From NCBI GenBank assembly GCA_046328525.1, contig JAXLWK010000004.1, positions 1 to 64,000 of the forward strand: a DNA stretch of 64,000 nt. Reading direction: 5' to 3'. Positions 24,890 through 34,640 of the stretch are shown piece after piece; within the stretch, counting starts at the first letter, position 1, and the number at the start of each line of letters is the position of its first letter. The position numbers and the translations under genes are program-made. The notes under the pieces are model-generated. The model was not told where the DNA came from and made no database searches. It worked only from the letters and a program-made list of their open reading frames with translations. The stretch is from JBDHWG01 sp046328525. GTDB lineage: Bacteria > Chloroflexota > Anaerolineae > Epilineales > JAHCIE01.

Positions 24890-27664
24890 CTACCCCTGAC
24901 CTGACAGCGCGTAGGCGACCGCGTCATCCAGCGTCATCTGCCGGCCGGCGGCCCAGCTCGCGTCGAAGTCGGCGGGCGCCATCTGCCCGCGCAGCGCCGC
25001 CACGTCCTCGTCGTACTCGATGCGTTCCATGGCCAGCATCGCTCTGCCCACGCTCTCGCGCAATGCCTCGGCCGCGCCTAGCAGCCTGGCGGCGCGAGAC
25101 GGTTGACCCTGCGCCCGGGCGATGAAGGCGAAACACTCCAACTCGTGGGCCACCGCCGCCCCCTCGCCCCACTCCTGGAAAGCCGCAATCGTTTGGCGGT
25201 AGGTCGCCAGGGCGCCGTCGAGGTGGCCGATACGCCGTTCGATATGCGCCAGGCGGCTCCGCATGACATTGACCATAAACCGGTCGCGCAACATTCCCAA
25301 AATGGCTCTTGCATCTCGGGCGCGGGCAGACGCAAGCGCTACGTCACCACGCCTGGCCGCGAACTCAGCCAGAGCCAGGCTGCCCATGGCAATGCCCCAT
25401 GGTATTCCAGCCTCACGAGCAAGGCGCACAGCCTCTTCATGGTTGGCCTCCGCCTGGTCAATCTCGCCCCGAGAGGCGAGCACTAAGTCGGCCTGGAAGG
25501 CGAGCGTCAGGGCGAGCGCCGCCTTGTTGCCACTCTGCCGCGCCAGGGCCATGCCTTCTTCTATCGGCTGTTCGGCGAGCGCCACCTGCCCGACGACCCC
25601 GTTCAAAAAGGCCAGATGCGCCAGGGCGAAGGCCAGATCGTATTGATTCCCAAGCTGCCGAAACAATCGCACCGCCTCCTGGGCATCCTCGATAGCCTTC
25701 GTAGCATCAAACACGCCGAGCCCCATGTTGGACAGCGCGACAAGAGCGTGGGCTTGCAGCGTCTGCCGTGACCGCGCAGCGTCACCTTCGGCCGGTGGCA
25801 GGGCTGCCAGGTGGTCCAGAGCTGTTCGCATTAGCGGCGCCGCTTCCCGGCGATAGCCGTACACGATCCAGAAGCTGGCGAGCGCTGTGGCCAGGCGCAG
25901 CGAAACCTCGGGATCCTTCTCAACGGCCCATTCCATGGCAGCGCGAAGATTGTCTTTCTCCCGCTCACACCGGTCGAGCGAGTCCTGCGAGGCGATACCC
26001 AGAGGCGGAAAGGCAATCCCCGGCGACGTTGCCTCGGCTAAGCCGAGAAAATAGCGCAGGTGCGCGTCGCGCACTTCTTCGGCGTCGCCCGCCTCCAGCA
26101 GGCGGTCCCGGGCGTACTGGCGAATCGTCTCCAGCAGCCCATAGCGCGCATTCCCGTCGTCCTCGTCTACCTGGACGAGGGACTTGTCCACGAGCTGCGC
26201 CAGCCGGTCGAGCGTATCGGGGTCGCCGGTGACCGCCTCAGCCGCCTCCAACGTCCAGCCGCCGACGAACACCGACAGGCGGCGCAGCAGGGCGCGCTCC
26301 TCGTCGGGGAGCAGGTCGTAGCTCCAGTCAATGAGGGCGCGCAGGGTCTGCTGGCGCGGCAGGGCGGTGCGGCTGCCCCCCGTGAGCAGCCGGAAGCGGT
26401 CGTCCAGCCGCGCGGCGATCTGCTCCGGGCTGAGGACGCGCACCCGCGCCGCCGCCAGCTCCAGGGCCAGGGGGATGCCGTCCAGGCGGCGGCAAATCTG
26501 GGCGACGGCGGCGGCGTTGCGCTCGGTGAGGGCGAAGCGCGGCTGGGCCGCCGCCGCCCGCTCGACGAAGAGCTGCGCCGCTTCGGAACTACGCAGGGCA
26601 TCCAGCGTGACCCCATCGGCAGCAGGCAAGGAGAGGGCGGGCACACGGAAGATGGTCTCGCCGGCGATGCCCAGCGCCTCGCGGCTGGAGGCGACGATCT
26701 TGAGCTGCGGGCCGGCGCGCAGGAGGGAGTCGGACAGTCGGGCGCAGCCGTCGATGAGGTGCTCGCAGTTGTCGAGCAGGAGGAGCAGGCGCTTGTGGCG
26801 CAGGTAGCCGCGCAGCATGTCTTCGAGGACGAGGCCGGGGCGCTCGCGCAGGTTGAAGGTCGCGGCGACGGTCTGTAGCACGAGCGCGGGGTCGGCCAGG
26901 GGGGCCAGCTCGACGAGCCAGGCGCCGTCCGGGAAGGTTGTCAGGAGGTCGGCGGCCACCTGGGTCGAGAGGCGGGTCTTGCCGGTGCCGCCGGGGCCGA
27001 TGAGGGTGAGTAGCCGGGCGTTGGCGAGGAGGCTCCTGGCCTCGGCCATCTCGCGCTCGCGCCCGATGAAGCTGGTCAGTTCGACGGGCAGGTTGTTGGG
27101 GAACGTGTCCAGGGTCTTGATGGGCGGGAAGTCGGAAGGGAGGTCGGCGGTGACGAGCTGGTAGACGTGCTCGGGCTGGCCCAGGTCTTTGAGGTGATGC
27201 TCGCCCAGATCGCGGAAGGTGCAGCCATCGGGCAGGGTTGCCCGCAGCAGTTCGAAGGTCACGCCCGACAGGAGCACCTGGCCGCCGGCGCCGGCGGAGA
27301 GCAGGCGGGCGACGCGGTTGACGGGGGGGCCGAAGTAGTCGGCGTCCCGCTCCTCGGCGGCGCCGGTGTGGAGGGCCATGCGGACGCGGATGGCGCCGAT
27401 ATCGCCCCAGGGTTCGGCGGCGAGGGCGCGCTGGGCGGCGAGGGCGGCGAGGAGGCCGTCGGGAGCGGTGGCGAAGGCCGCGCAGAAGGCGTCGCCGACA
27501 GTCTTGAAGACGTAGCCGCCGTGGTCCTCGATGGCCTGTTGCAGCAGAGCGTCGTGGCGGGCGAGGGCGGTCTGCATGGCCTGGGGGAAGCGCTCCCAGA
27601 GTTGGGTGCTGCCCTCGATGTCGGTAAAGAGGAAGGTGACGGTGCCAGTCGGCCGGTTCGGCAT
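24890..27664 (-). CDS. Adenylate/guanylate cyclase-domain AfsR-like ATPase regulator with TPRs
   Basis: A 924-aa multidomain protein. Residues ~8-170 are a class III nucleotide cyclase domain (VTFLFTDIEGSTQLWE at its start; YVFKTVGDAFCAAF; HTGAAEERDADYFGPPVNRVARL). Residues ~190-500 are an AfsR/MalT-like STAND ATPase with Walker A GPGGTGKT near 229 and Walker B LLLLLDNCEH near 300, and SSREALGI. From ~540 to the end are helical TPR-like repeats. There is no DNA-binding domain, so it is a signal-transducing ATPase; whether the cyclase makes cAMP is unknown, though metal-binding Asp residues (FTDIEG, VGDAF) are kept. This domain order is frequent in Chloroflexota. AGGAGA precedes ATG 27664. Confidence 0.93.
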   Translation of the reverse strand: MPNRPTGTVTFLFTDIEGSTQLWERFPQAMQTALARHDALLQQAIEDHGGYVFKTVGDAFCAAFATAPDGLLAALAAQRALAAEPWGDIGAIRVRMALHTGAAEERDADYFGPPVNRVARLLSAGAGGQVLLSGVTFELLRATLPDGCTFRDLGEHHLKDLGQPEHVYQLVTADLPSDFPPIKTLDTFPNNLPVELTSFIGREREMAEARSLLANARLLTLIGPGGTGKTRLSTQVAADLLTTFPDGAWLVELAPLADPALVLQTVAATFNLRERPGLVLEDMLRGYLRHKRLLLLLDNCEHLIDGCARLSDSLLRAGPQLKIVASSREALGIAGETIFRVPALSLPAADGVTLDALRSSEAAQLFVERAAAAQPRFALTERNAAAVAQICRRLDGIPLALELAAARVRVLSPEQIAARLDDRFRLLTGGSRTALPRQQTLRALIDWSYDLLPDEERALLRRLSVFVGGWTLEAAEAVTGDPDTLDRLAQLVDKSLVQVDEDDGNARYGLLETIRQYARDRLLEAGDAEEVRDAHLRYFLGLAEATSPGIAFPPLGIASQDSLDRCEREKDNLRAAMEWAVEKDPEVSLRLATALASFWIVYGYRREAAPLMRTALDHLAALPPAEGDAARSRQTLQAHALVALSNMGLGVFDATKAIEDAQEAVRLFRQLGNQYDLAFALAHLAFLNGVVGQVALAEQPIEEGMALARQSGNKAALALTLAFQADLVLASRGEIDQAEANHEEAVRLAREAGIPWGIAMGSLALAEFAARRGDVALASARARDARAILGMLRDRFMVNVMRSRLAHIERRIGHLDGALATYRQTIAAFQEWGEGAAVAHELECFAFIARAQGQPSRAARLLGAAEALRESVGRAMLAMERIEYDEDVAALRGQMAPADFDASWAAGRQMTLDDAVAYALSGQG

Positions 27665-27762
27665 GCTGCGTCTCCTGGAGGGGGGAAGCGGAGGCGGAAT
27701 TATAGCGTCTGCCTGACGGTCGACGCAAATCGGCCGGCACGCCGCCGTAGGGTTCGGAAGGG

Positions 27763-27874
27763 GTAGGGGTAGCCCTTGTGGCTACCCAGGGTAGGGGTAG
27801 GCCTCGTGGCTACCCAGGATAGGGGTAGCCCTTGTGGCTACCCAGGGTAGGGGTAGGCCTTGTGGCTACCCAGG
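27763..27874. repeat. Four tandem 28-bp hairpin repeats
   Basis: Four exact-length units at 27763, 27791, 27819 and 27847, consensus GTAGGGGTAG(C/G)CCTTGTGG then CTACCCAGG. Each unit can fold as GGTAGCC/GGCTACC. They lie 37 bp beyond the stop of the UvrA-like gene and ~100 bp before the cyclase/ATPase gene, both on the minus strand. They may end transcription or stabilise the 3' end; slipped-strand copy-number change is likely. Confidence 0.9.
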
Positions 27875-27911
27875 ATGCCCCCACACGCAGGGCGACCACA
27901 AGGGATCGCCC

Positions 27912-30467
27912 CTACCCGCGCTGGGACAGCAGCTCTCGCAAATACTGCCCCGTGTACGAGCCGGGGGTCGCGGCAACCTGTTCGGGCGTCCCCTCGGCGA
28001 TCACTCGCCCGCCGGCCGCGCCGCCCTCCGGCCCCAGGTCAATCACCCAGTCGGCGGTCTTCACCACCTCCAGGTTGTGCTCCACGACAATCACAGTGTG
28101 TCCCGCGTCCACCAGGCGCTGAAGCACGCCGAGCAGCCGCGCTGTGTCGGCCAGATGCAGGCCGGTCGTCGGCTCGTCCAGCAGGTACAGCGCCCGCCCG
28201 CTGCCCCGGCGGCCTAGCTCCTTCGCCAGCTTGACCCGCTGCGCCTCGCCGCCCGACAGCGTCGTCGCCGGCTGCCCAAGCTGGAGGTAGCCCAGGCCCA
28301 CGTCGGCGAGCGCCTGCAAGCGCGAGCGGGCGGCGGGCACGTCCTCGAACAGCGCCAGGGCCTCGGCGACGGTCATGTCGAGCGCCTGGGAGATGTCGTG
28401 GCCGCGGTAATGCGCCTGGAGCGTCTCCCGCGTGAAGCGGCGGCCGTGGCAGGCCGGGCAGCGCACCTCCACGTCCGGCAGGAGCTGCATCTGGACCGTC
28501 AGCACGCCGGCGCCCTCGCAGCGTTCGCAGCGCCCGCCCTTGACGTTGAACGAGAAGTGGCCGGCGGTGAAGCCGAGGCGTCGAGCCTCCGGCGTCGCGG
28601 CGAACGCCTGGCGGATCGGCGTGAAGGCGTCGGAGTACGTCGCCGCGTTGGAGCGCGCCACGCGCCCGATGTGCGCCTGGTCAATGGTGATGACGCGGGC
28701 GACCGCCTCGCTGCCCTCGATGGCGTCGTGCGCGCCTGCCGGTTCGCCCGCCCCGTAGAGCCGCCCGCGCAGGGCGCGGTCGAGGATGTCGAACACGAGC
28801 GTGGACTTGCCGGAGCCGGACACGCCGGTCACGGCGACGAACAGGCCGAGCGGCAGGCGCACCGTGATGCCCTGGAGGTTGTGGGCGCGTGCGCCGCGGA
28901 CCGTGAGGGCGGCGGCGGTGGGAGGGCGGCGGCGCGCAGGGACGGGGATGGACGCCCGCCCGGCCAGGTAGTCGCCGGTCAGTGACCCCTTCTGCGCAGC
29001 GATGTCAGCCGGCGGTCCGACGGCGACCACCTGCCCGCCGTGTTTGCCCGCCCCCGGCCCGAAGTCCACGACGTAGTCAGCCGCGGCGATCATCTCCAGG
29101 TCGTGCTCGATGACCAGGACGGTGTTGCCCAGGTCACGCAGGCGGCGCAGAACCCCGATGAGGCGGCGCGTGTCGCGGCTGTGCAGGCCGATGGTCGGCT
29201 CGTCGAAGACGTACAGGACGCCGCTCAACGTGGAGTCCAGCAGCGATGCCAGGCGCAGGCGCTGGGCCTCGCCCGCCGACAGGCTGAGGGAGGCGCGCTC
29301 CGTCGTCAGGTAGCCCGCGCCGACTTCCGCCAGCCGGCCGATGCGCGCCATTAGCTCGCCGAGGATCGGCTCGGCGATGCGCCCCTCGTCGGCGGTGAAC
29401 CCGGCGGCGAGGCCCGCCAGCCAGGCGGCGAGGTCGGTGAGCGGCAAGTGCGAGACGGCGATGATGGTCTGGCCGGCGACGGTCACGGCGCGGCTCGCCG
29501 GGCGCAGGCGCGTGCCGCCGCAGTCGGGGCAGCTCTGGGTAATCAGAACGTCTTCCAGCTTGTCGCGGTAGTCGGCCTCGTTCACGTGCTGCTGGATATG
29601 CTCGGCGTGGTGGCGGAGGACGGCCGTGGCGACGCCTTCGAAGCGGCCGCCGCGCACGGTCGTCGGCGGCGCGACGTTCGGGAAGTGGCGGCGGAAGCGC
29701 GGGCTGTCCACGCCATACAGCAGCAGGTCACGCTGCGCCTCGGTGTAGCCGCGCACCGGCCGGTCGAGGTCAACGGCGAAGCCGTAGTGGGCGGCGGCAG
29801 CCTGGAGGATGGTGGTGTAGTAGCTGATGTGCACCGGGTTCCAGCCGCCGACAGCGCCCGCGGCGAGGCTCTTGTCCTCGTCCACCAATCGCGCGACGTT
29901 GACCCCGTGGACGACGCCCAGGCCGCTGCAAGTGGGGCAGGCGCCGTCGGGCTTGTTGAACGAGAAATGCGCCATGCCGAGAACGGGGACCGGCGATCCG
30001 CAGTGGGGGCAGGGGAAGGTCTCGGCCGGGGCGGCCGCGTCGTCGTCCGCCGCCGCGTCACCCGGCGTCTCGACATCCACCGGGTCGAAGGCGGGCGGGA
30101 TGTCCTGGCCGCACGTCGGGCAAGCGCGGTGGCCGAGGCGGGCGAACAGGATGCGCAGGTAGGTGTAGACATGGGTGGCCGTGCCCACGGTCGAGCGCGG
30201 GCTGCGGTTGGTGAGGCGCTGGTCAATGCTGACGGATGGCGACAGGCCGGTGATGGAGTCGACGGGTGGCTTCGTCAGCCCGAACGGGGCCATGCCGAGC
30301 GCCTCGATGTACTGGCGCTCGCCTTCCTTGTGCAGAATGTCGAAGCCCAGGGTGGATTTGCCGGAGCCAGACACGCCGGTCAGGACGACGAGCTTGTTCT
30401 TGGGGATGGTCAGGCTGACGTTCTTGAGGTTGTGCAGCCACGCGCCGCGAATGGTGATTTCATTCAA
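27912..30467 (-). CDS. UvrA paralogue (UvrA2/DrrC-like ABC ATPase)
   Basis: An 851-aa tandem ABC ATPase of the UvrA class. Walker A GVSGSGKSTL occurs twice (about residues 32 and 565), with signatures LSAGEAQRLRLA and LSGGEAQRVKLA. Zinc-binding CxxC pairs are kept (CPTCGQD, CPHCG, CPTCSGLG, CPDCGGTRL; CERCEG, CPACHGRR). It is ~90 residues shorter than repair UvrA, consistent with the UvrA2 branch that lacks parts of the UvrB-binding region and is linked to drug resistance. The start is TTG 30467, with GGAGG eight bases upstream; no ATG fits. An MFS gene precedes it by 57 bp on the same strand, and the pair could serve drug tolerance, which is inference. Confidence 0.9.
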   Translation of the reverse strand: MNEITIRGAWLHNLKNVSLTIPKNKLVVLTGVSGSGKSTLGFDILHKEGERQYIEALGMAPFGLTKPPVDSITGLSPSVSIDQRLTNRSPRSTVGTATHVYTYLRILFARLGHRACPTCGQDIPPAFDPVDVETPGDAAADDDAAAPAETFPCPHCGSPVPVLGMAHFSFNKPDGACPTCSGLGVVHGVNVARLVDEDKSLAAGAVGGWNPVHISYYTTILQAAAAHYGFAVDLDRPVRGYTEAQRDLLLYGVDSPRFRRHFPNVAPPTTVRGGRFEGVATAVLRHHAEHIQQHVNEADYRDKLEDVLITQSCPDCGGTRLRPASRAVTVAGQTIIAVSHLPLTDLAAWLAGLAAGFTADEGRIAEPILGELMARIGRLAEVGAGYLTTERASLSLSAGEAQRLRLASLLDSTLSGVLYVFDEPTIGLHSRDTRRLIGVLRRLRDLGNTVLVIEHDLEMIAAADYVVDFGPGAGKHGGQVVAVGPPADIAAQKGSLTGDYLAGRASIPVPARRRPPTAAALTVRGARAHNLQGITVRLPLGLFVAVTGVSGSGKSTLVFDILDRALRGRLYGAGEPAGAHDAIEGSEAVARVITIDQAHIGRVARSNAATYSDAFTPIRQAFAATPEARRLGFTAGHFSFNVKGGRCERCEGAGVLTVQMQLLPDVEVRCPACHGRRFTRETLQAHYRGHDISQALDMTVAEALALFEDVPAARSRLQALADVGLGYLQLGQPATTLSGGEAQRVKLAKELGRRGSGRALYLLDEPTTGLHLADTARLLGVLQRLVDAGHTVIVVEHNLEVVKTADWVIDLGPEGGAAGGRVIAEGTPEQVAATPGSYTGQYLRELLSQRG

Positions 30468-30524
30468 TTGTCGAACCTCCGCTATACCGAACGCCACAGG
30501 AGCCGACTGTAGGCGGCCTGAGCG

Positions 30525-31772
30525 TCAGGCTTCTCGCGTCAGGGCCGAGCGGCGCAGCCAGGGCAGCCACGCCAGCAGGAGGCCGGCGGCGGCGAAGCCG
30601 GCCCACGCGCCAAAGGTGAACGTCGCGCTCGGGCCGTAGACGCTCCACAGCCAGCCGCCGATGAGGTTGGCGGGCAGGGCGGCGAACCCGGTCAGGCCGT
30701 TGTACCAGCCTAGCGCCGACCCGCGCTCGGCGCCCGGCGCCAGGTCCACCACGAGCGCCTTGCCGACGCCCTCCGTCGCCGCCGCGTAGATGCCGTAGAC
30801 GAGGAATAGCGCCCACGCCTGCCAGCCTTGCGTCGCGGCGGACCAGCCGGCGTAGACGACGCCGAACGCCACGTAGCCCGCCGCCAGCACCGGCAGCCGC
30901 CCCCAGCGGTCGCTCAACGCGCCCATCGGCGTCGCCAGGAGCGCGTACACCACGTTGTACCCGAAGTACATCAGGGGAACCATGGCGATGCTGTGTTCCA
31001 ACCCCTCGCTGCGCAGGAAGATGAAGGCGTCGGACGAGTTGCCCAGGGCGAACACCGCCGCCACCGCCGTGAACAGCCAGAACGGCGTCCCCAGCCGCGC
31101 CATCCGCTCGCGCCGCGTCGCCGTCGAACTGGCGGCCTGGGCGCGGCGGGCGGCCTGGACGCGGGGAATCTCGCGCAGGAACAGGAGGATGAGGACGATG
31201 CTGATGACGCCGGGGACGATGGTCCAGGCGAAGACGGCGCGCAGGTTGTTGTTGGTCGCCAGCAGGATGGCCGCCGTCAGCAGCGGCCCGACCGCCGCGC
31301 CGAGGGTGTCCATCGAGCGGTGGAAGCCGAACGCCTTGCCGCGATACGCGCTCGGCGTCGAGTCGGCCATCAGGGCGTCGCGCGGGCTGGTGCGCGTGCC
31401 TTTGCCGACGCGGTCCAGCAGGATCAGGCCGAGGGCCTGCTGCCACGTGGCGACCAGGGCCAGCAGCGGCTTCGCCAGGTTGGAGATGGTGTAGCCGGCG
31501 AAAATCATCGGCTTGCGGCTGGTCACGCGGTCCGACCACTGGCCGGACGCGATCTTGAGCAGGCTCGACGCGCTCTCCGCCAGCCCCTCGATGAGGCCGG
31601 CGATGGGCAGCGGCGTCTGCAAGACCCCGACCAGGAACAGGATACGCACCGGCACGATCATCTCGGAGCTGATGTCGGTGAAGAAACTGACCAGGCCGAG
31701 GACGAAGACGTTGCGCGTCAGCCCGGCCATGAAACGGCGCATCCGCGAGACTGACTCAGGTGTCGAGTCCAA
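30525..31772 (-). CDS. MFS transporter
   Basis: A 415-aa, 12-helix MFS protein. It starts LTRNVFVLGLVSFFTDISSE, a block shared by a widespread unnamed MFS subfamily, and has the loop motif GQWSDRVTSRKPMI and a second-half counterpart GALSDRWGRLPVL, plus DRVGKGTRTSPRDALMADS in the middle. The start is taken as TTG 31772, with AGAAGGG eight bases upstream; an ATG at 31733 is also possible. The substrate is unknown. It is the first gene of the unit with the UvrA paralogue. Confidence 0.88.
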   Translation of the reverse strand: MDSTPESVSRMRRFMAGLTRNVFVLGLVSFFTDISSEMIVPVRILFLVGVLQTPLPIAGLIEGLAESASSLLKIASGQWSDRVTSRKPMIFAGYTISNLAKPLLALVATWQQALGLILLDRVGKGTRTSPRDALMADSTPSAYRGKAFGFHRSMDTLGAAVGPLLTAAILLATNNNLRAVFAWTIVPGVISIVLILLFLREIPRVQAARRAQAASSTATRRERMARLGTPFWLFTAVAAVFALGNSSDAFIFLRSEGLEHSIAMVPLMYFGYNVVYALLATPMGALSDRWGRLPVLAAGYVAFGVVYAGWSAATQGWQAWALFLVYGIYAAATEGVGKALVVDLAPGAERGSALGWYNGLTGFAALPANLIGGWLWSVYGPSATFTFGAWAGFAAAGLLLAWLPWLRRSALTREA

Positions 31773-31832
31773 TGCGATACCCTTCTCCCAGAATTGGACA
31801 GCAACGCCGAGGCGCAGAGACACACATCCAGA

Positions 31833-31862
31833 TTGGCGCTTGGCGCGCACCTCATCTATGAT
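31833..31862 (+). promoter_or_regulatory. Possible promoter of the ChrB-domain gene
   Basis: TTGGCG (31833-31838), 18-bp spacer, TATGAT (31857-31862), 39 bp before the ChrB-domain start. Confidence 0.35.
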
Positions 31863-31900
31863 AGCACAAGATAACTCCCTCAAGAAGAGGCACACACGCC

Positions 31901-32341
31901 ATGAAATGGATTACCCGCGAAAGGCTGCGCGTTGACCGCGTCGCGTCCGCCTGGCTCATCCTGCGCTTCGTTGACGCCGACGCCCAGTTCCTGTTCGTCC
32001 CCCGTGGCCGGGTCATGGAGGTGGCGGACATGGAGCGCGCCATCCCGTTCCACGTCTCCGAAGCCGAGCTGGGCAAGCACGGCAACCGCACCGGCTTCGA
32101 CGCCATCATCGCCAGGTACGAGCTAGACGACCCGGCGCTGCGCCTCCTGGCCGACATCGTGCGCGCTGCCGACCGCGCCGACCCGACGCTGACGATGGCC
32201 GAGGGCGACGGGCTGTGGGCGATGAGCCACGGCTTCTTCCTGCTCGACCTGCCGGACAGCGAGTCGCTCGCCCGTCAGCTGCCCGTGTTCGACGCCCTGT
32301 ACGCCTACTGCCGCGACAAGATCAGCAAGCCGGTGAAGTAG
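31901..32341 (+). CDS. ChrB C-terminal-domain protein (chromate resistance-linked)
   Basis: A 146-aa protein that matches the C-terminal domain of ChrB along its whole length: MKWITRERLRVDRVASAWLI, then RFVDADAQFLFVP and GDGLWAMSHGFF, all typical of the family. In Proteobacteria this domain is part of a chromate-responsive regulator next to the ChrA efflux pump. Here it stands alone, with no chrA in the window. As a free domain it occurs widely and may bind metal or act in an unknown reaction. It is followed 2 bp later by a membrane beta-propeller gene and probably shares its transcript. Confidence 0.88.
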   Translation: MKWITRERLRVDRVASAWLILRFVDADAQFLFVPRGRVMEVADMERAIPFHVSEAELGKHGNRTGFDAIIARYELDDPALRLLADIVRAADRADPTLTMAEGDGLWAMSHGFFLLDLPDSESLARQLPVFDALYAYCRDKISKPVK

Positions 32342-32343
32342 GC

Positions 32344-34101
32344 ATGACCCTCGCTGCGTGGCGACGGTGGCTGGCCTGGGCGTTCCTCGTCGCCGCCGCC
32401 GCCACCGTCGCCGCCCTGTCCCCGATCACCCTCGGCCTGCGCCCCGATCCTGCGCTGAGCTGGGCGCTCGTTGCCACCGGCGCACTCCTCGTCGCCGCCG
32501 GCCTGCTCGTCCGCCGCCCGCTGCTGTGGGTCGGCGCGGCGGCGCTATGGACGGCCATACTCGGCGGCCTGTTCACCCGCGTCGTCCCGTTTGGGACGCC
32601 AGTCGGGGTCGTGTTCGGCCCGCCCGGCCTGGCCGCCGCCAGCATCCTGCTCGTCTGGGTTGCCCTGCTCCGCCCGGCGCGCTGGCTGCTGCGCGGCATC
32701 GTGGCCCTCGGCCTGGTCACTCTCGGCGTGCTCGCCCTGGTCTGGGCGACGGCCCCGGCCGCCGCGCGCACCGCGACCTTTGGCTGGCTCGCCGCCGACA
32801 GCGCCGGCACGCTCTACGCCGCCGACGCCGACAGCGGCTTCATTTGGGTGTTCGACGACAAGGGACAGCGCCAGGGGACGCTCTGGCCGCGCCAGGCGGC
32901 GGCGGGGTTGCGGGGACCAGGCATCCTGGGCGTCGGCGTCGGCAGCGAGGTCGCGGCGGGCGCGAGCCTGGGGCCGAACGGCCTGCCCGACATCGGCCTG
33001 GTCTTCTGCGGCCTGGCCGTGGACGGTCAGGACCGCCTGTATGTCGTGGATGGGGGCAAGCGCCACGTTCAGGCGTTCGACACGCGCGGCTTCCAGGTGG
33101 CGCAGTGGCCGCTACCGCCGGACTACGCCCCGGCACAAGGCTGCGTCGCCGCCGACGATGATCGTGTCTATGTCGCCGCCGCGGATGGGACTATCCGCGT
33201 CTTCTCCCAGACCGGCGAGGCGCTGGCGACGTGGCACGTCGAGGACGTGCGTGGGGTGTCGGCGCTGGGCGACGGGCGACTGGCCGTGCTGCGCAAGAAC
33301 GACGTCATCGTGGTGGCTCCCCCCGACGGGAACTTCGTCGAGCGGTGGGAGTTGCCCGCGCCGACCGAGGGCCTCGACGCGCCCTACGCGGCCATCCTGG
33401 CGCGGCGCAACGGCGAGGTCCTGGTCACGGACCTGAATCGCGCCCAGGTGCGGCGGCTGGCGCCACGCCAGGGCGCGGAGGCGCCCCTCGGCACGCCGGG
33501 CGACTGGCCGGGCCACGTCGCCGGCGCGGGCGGCTGGCCGGGCGAGCTTGCCAGCCCGGCCGGGCTGACGGAGGACGCCGCCGGCCGCGTCTACGTCTCC
33601 GACATCCTCTACCGCGTCATCCAGCGCTTCACGCCCGACGGCCGCGTAGACGCCGTGTGGAGCGCGCCGGAGGACGAGGCCGCCGACCTGGCTCGTGTCC
33701 CCACGCCGGCGCCGCGCGTGCCAACGCCGGGCGCGGCTGCGCGCGGCTGGCCCGACTGCGCCCCAGCCATCGGGGGCGCGCCGCCGATGCCGGCAGGCTA
33801 CGCGCCGGGCTTCCCCTTCCCGGCCCGCTTCCGAATGTTCAAGACGGCGCCCGTGTCGGGCAAGGCGGGGCAGACGATGGTGGTCGGCTACGGGGCGGTG
33901 GGCTTCGACGAGGCAGCCGGGGGGCTGCTCCAGGAGCTTCAGGCGGCCGGCTTCACCCTGGGCCTGCGCGACTCGGAGCCGGGCGAGTCCGAGACCGAGT
34001 TCACCGGCAATGGCTGGAGCGGCAAGGTCTGGGTGCGCGACTACACGGCCTGCCCCGGCGTGACCGAGTGGGTCGTGATCGCGGGGCCGCAGGGACCATA
34101 A
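32344..34101 (+). CDS. Membrane protein with NHL-type beta-propeller
   Basis: A 585-aa protein. Four or five membrane helices fill residues ~8-140. The next ~330 residues are a beta-propeller of NHL-like repeats (GTLYAADADSGFIWVFDDKG, DRLYVVDGGKRHVQAFDTRG, GRVYVSDILYRVIQRFTPDG). A linker rich in Pro and Thr follows (~455-475), then a ~100-residue C-terminal domain. ATG 32344 begins 2 bp after the ChrB-domain stop. I do not recognise a specific function. The propeller probably lies outside the membrane and binds protein or sugar. Confidence 0.8.
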   Translation: MTLAAWRRWLAWAFLVAAAATVAALSPITLGLRPDPALSWALVATGALLVAAGLLVRRPLLWVGAAALWTAILGGLFTRVVPFGTPVGVVFGPPGLAAASILLVWVALLRPARWLLRGIVALGLVTLGVLALVWATAPAAARTATFGWLAADSAGTLYAADADSGFIWVFDDKGQRQGTLWPRQAAAGLRGPGILGVGVGSEVAAGASLGPNGLPDIGLVFCGLAVDGQDRLYVVDGGKRHVQAFDTRGFQVAQWPLPPDYAPAQGCVAADDDRVYVAAADGTIRVFSQTGEALATWHVEDVRGVSALGDGRLAVLRKNDVIVVAPPDGNFVERWELPAPTEGLDAPYAAILARRNGEVLVTDLNRAQVRRLAPRQGAEAPLGTPGDWPGHVAGAGGWPGELASPAGLTEDAAGRVYVSDILYRVIQRFTPDGRVDAVWSAPEDEAADLARVPTPAPRVPTPGAAARGWPDCAPAIGGAPPMPAGYAPGFPFPARFRMFKTAPVSGKAGQTMVVGYGAVGFDEAAGGLLQELQAAGFTLGLRDSEPGESETEFTGNGWSGKVWVRDYTACPGVTEWVVIAGPQGP

Positions 34102-34178
34102 CAATCCAGATAAATCGTACCCCTCAAGTGGCGAGACCCCAAGGTACGCCTTTACACTCCCGAGCACATACCGCGTCT

Positions 34179-34640
34179 CTACCGTTCGGCGTTCAGCATC
34201 TGCGCCAGCCGCTCGGCGCACTCCAGCATCGAGCGGCCGGTGTGGTAGGCGACTTTCCACGGGTTGCCGAGCCGCCCATCCAGGACGCGCCCGTCGCGGT
34301 CCAGTAGCGTGCGCCACTCGCCCACGTCCGGCGCGATCATGTGGGCGGCGACGAAGCGCCAGATGCCCTCGAAGGCGTCCAGGTAGCGCGGCTCCCTGAA
34401 CGTGGCGTAGCCGTCCAGGAAGCCGACCAGGCTCTCGGCGTGCTGCCAGAACTCCTTCTCCCGTATCAGCGCTTCCCCCGACGCGACCCCATCGCGGTAG
34501 ATGCCGCCCATCTCCCAATCCACGCCGTGGGCGACGGCGTGGTCCAGCAGCCGCCGCATCACGGGATGGTATGGCGCAGGGTCAGCGCCCGCCGTCTGGA
34601 GGGCGCGGTTGAGGAGCCAGGCCAGCTCGTTGATGTAGAC
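34179..34640 (-). pseudogene. AGE-family epimerase, C-terminal fragment
   Basis: Roughly the last 150 residues of an N-acylglucosamine 2-epimerase family enzyme: ELAWLLNRAL, then DWEMGGIYRDG, KEFWQHAESLVGFLDGY and PWKVAYHTGRSMLE, the last holding the C-terminal catalytic His. The first ~250 residues are missing. The break falls just before ELAWLL, which in this family follows the GHxxE motif with the other catalytic His. The reading frame now begins in foreign DNA (ATG 34673). The serine recombinase gene reads through this point from the other side, so the break is the insertion junction of the mobile element. The missing half is not found before 64000. Confidence 0.85.

Noticed and set aside
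29448..30512. 354-codon plus-strand reading opposite the UvrA paralogue
   Set aside because: Shadow frame of a gene with unmistakable UvrA motifs.
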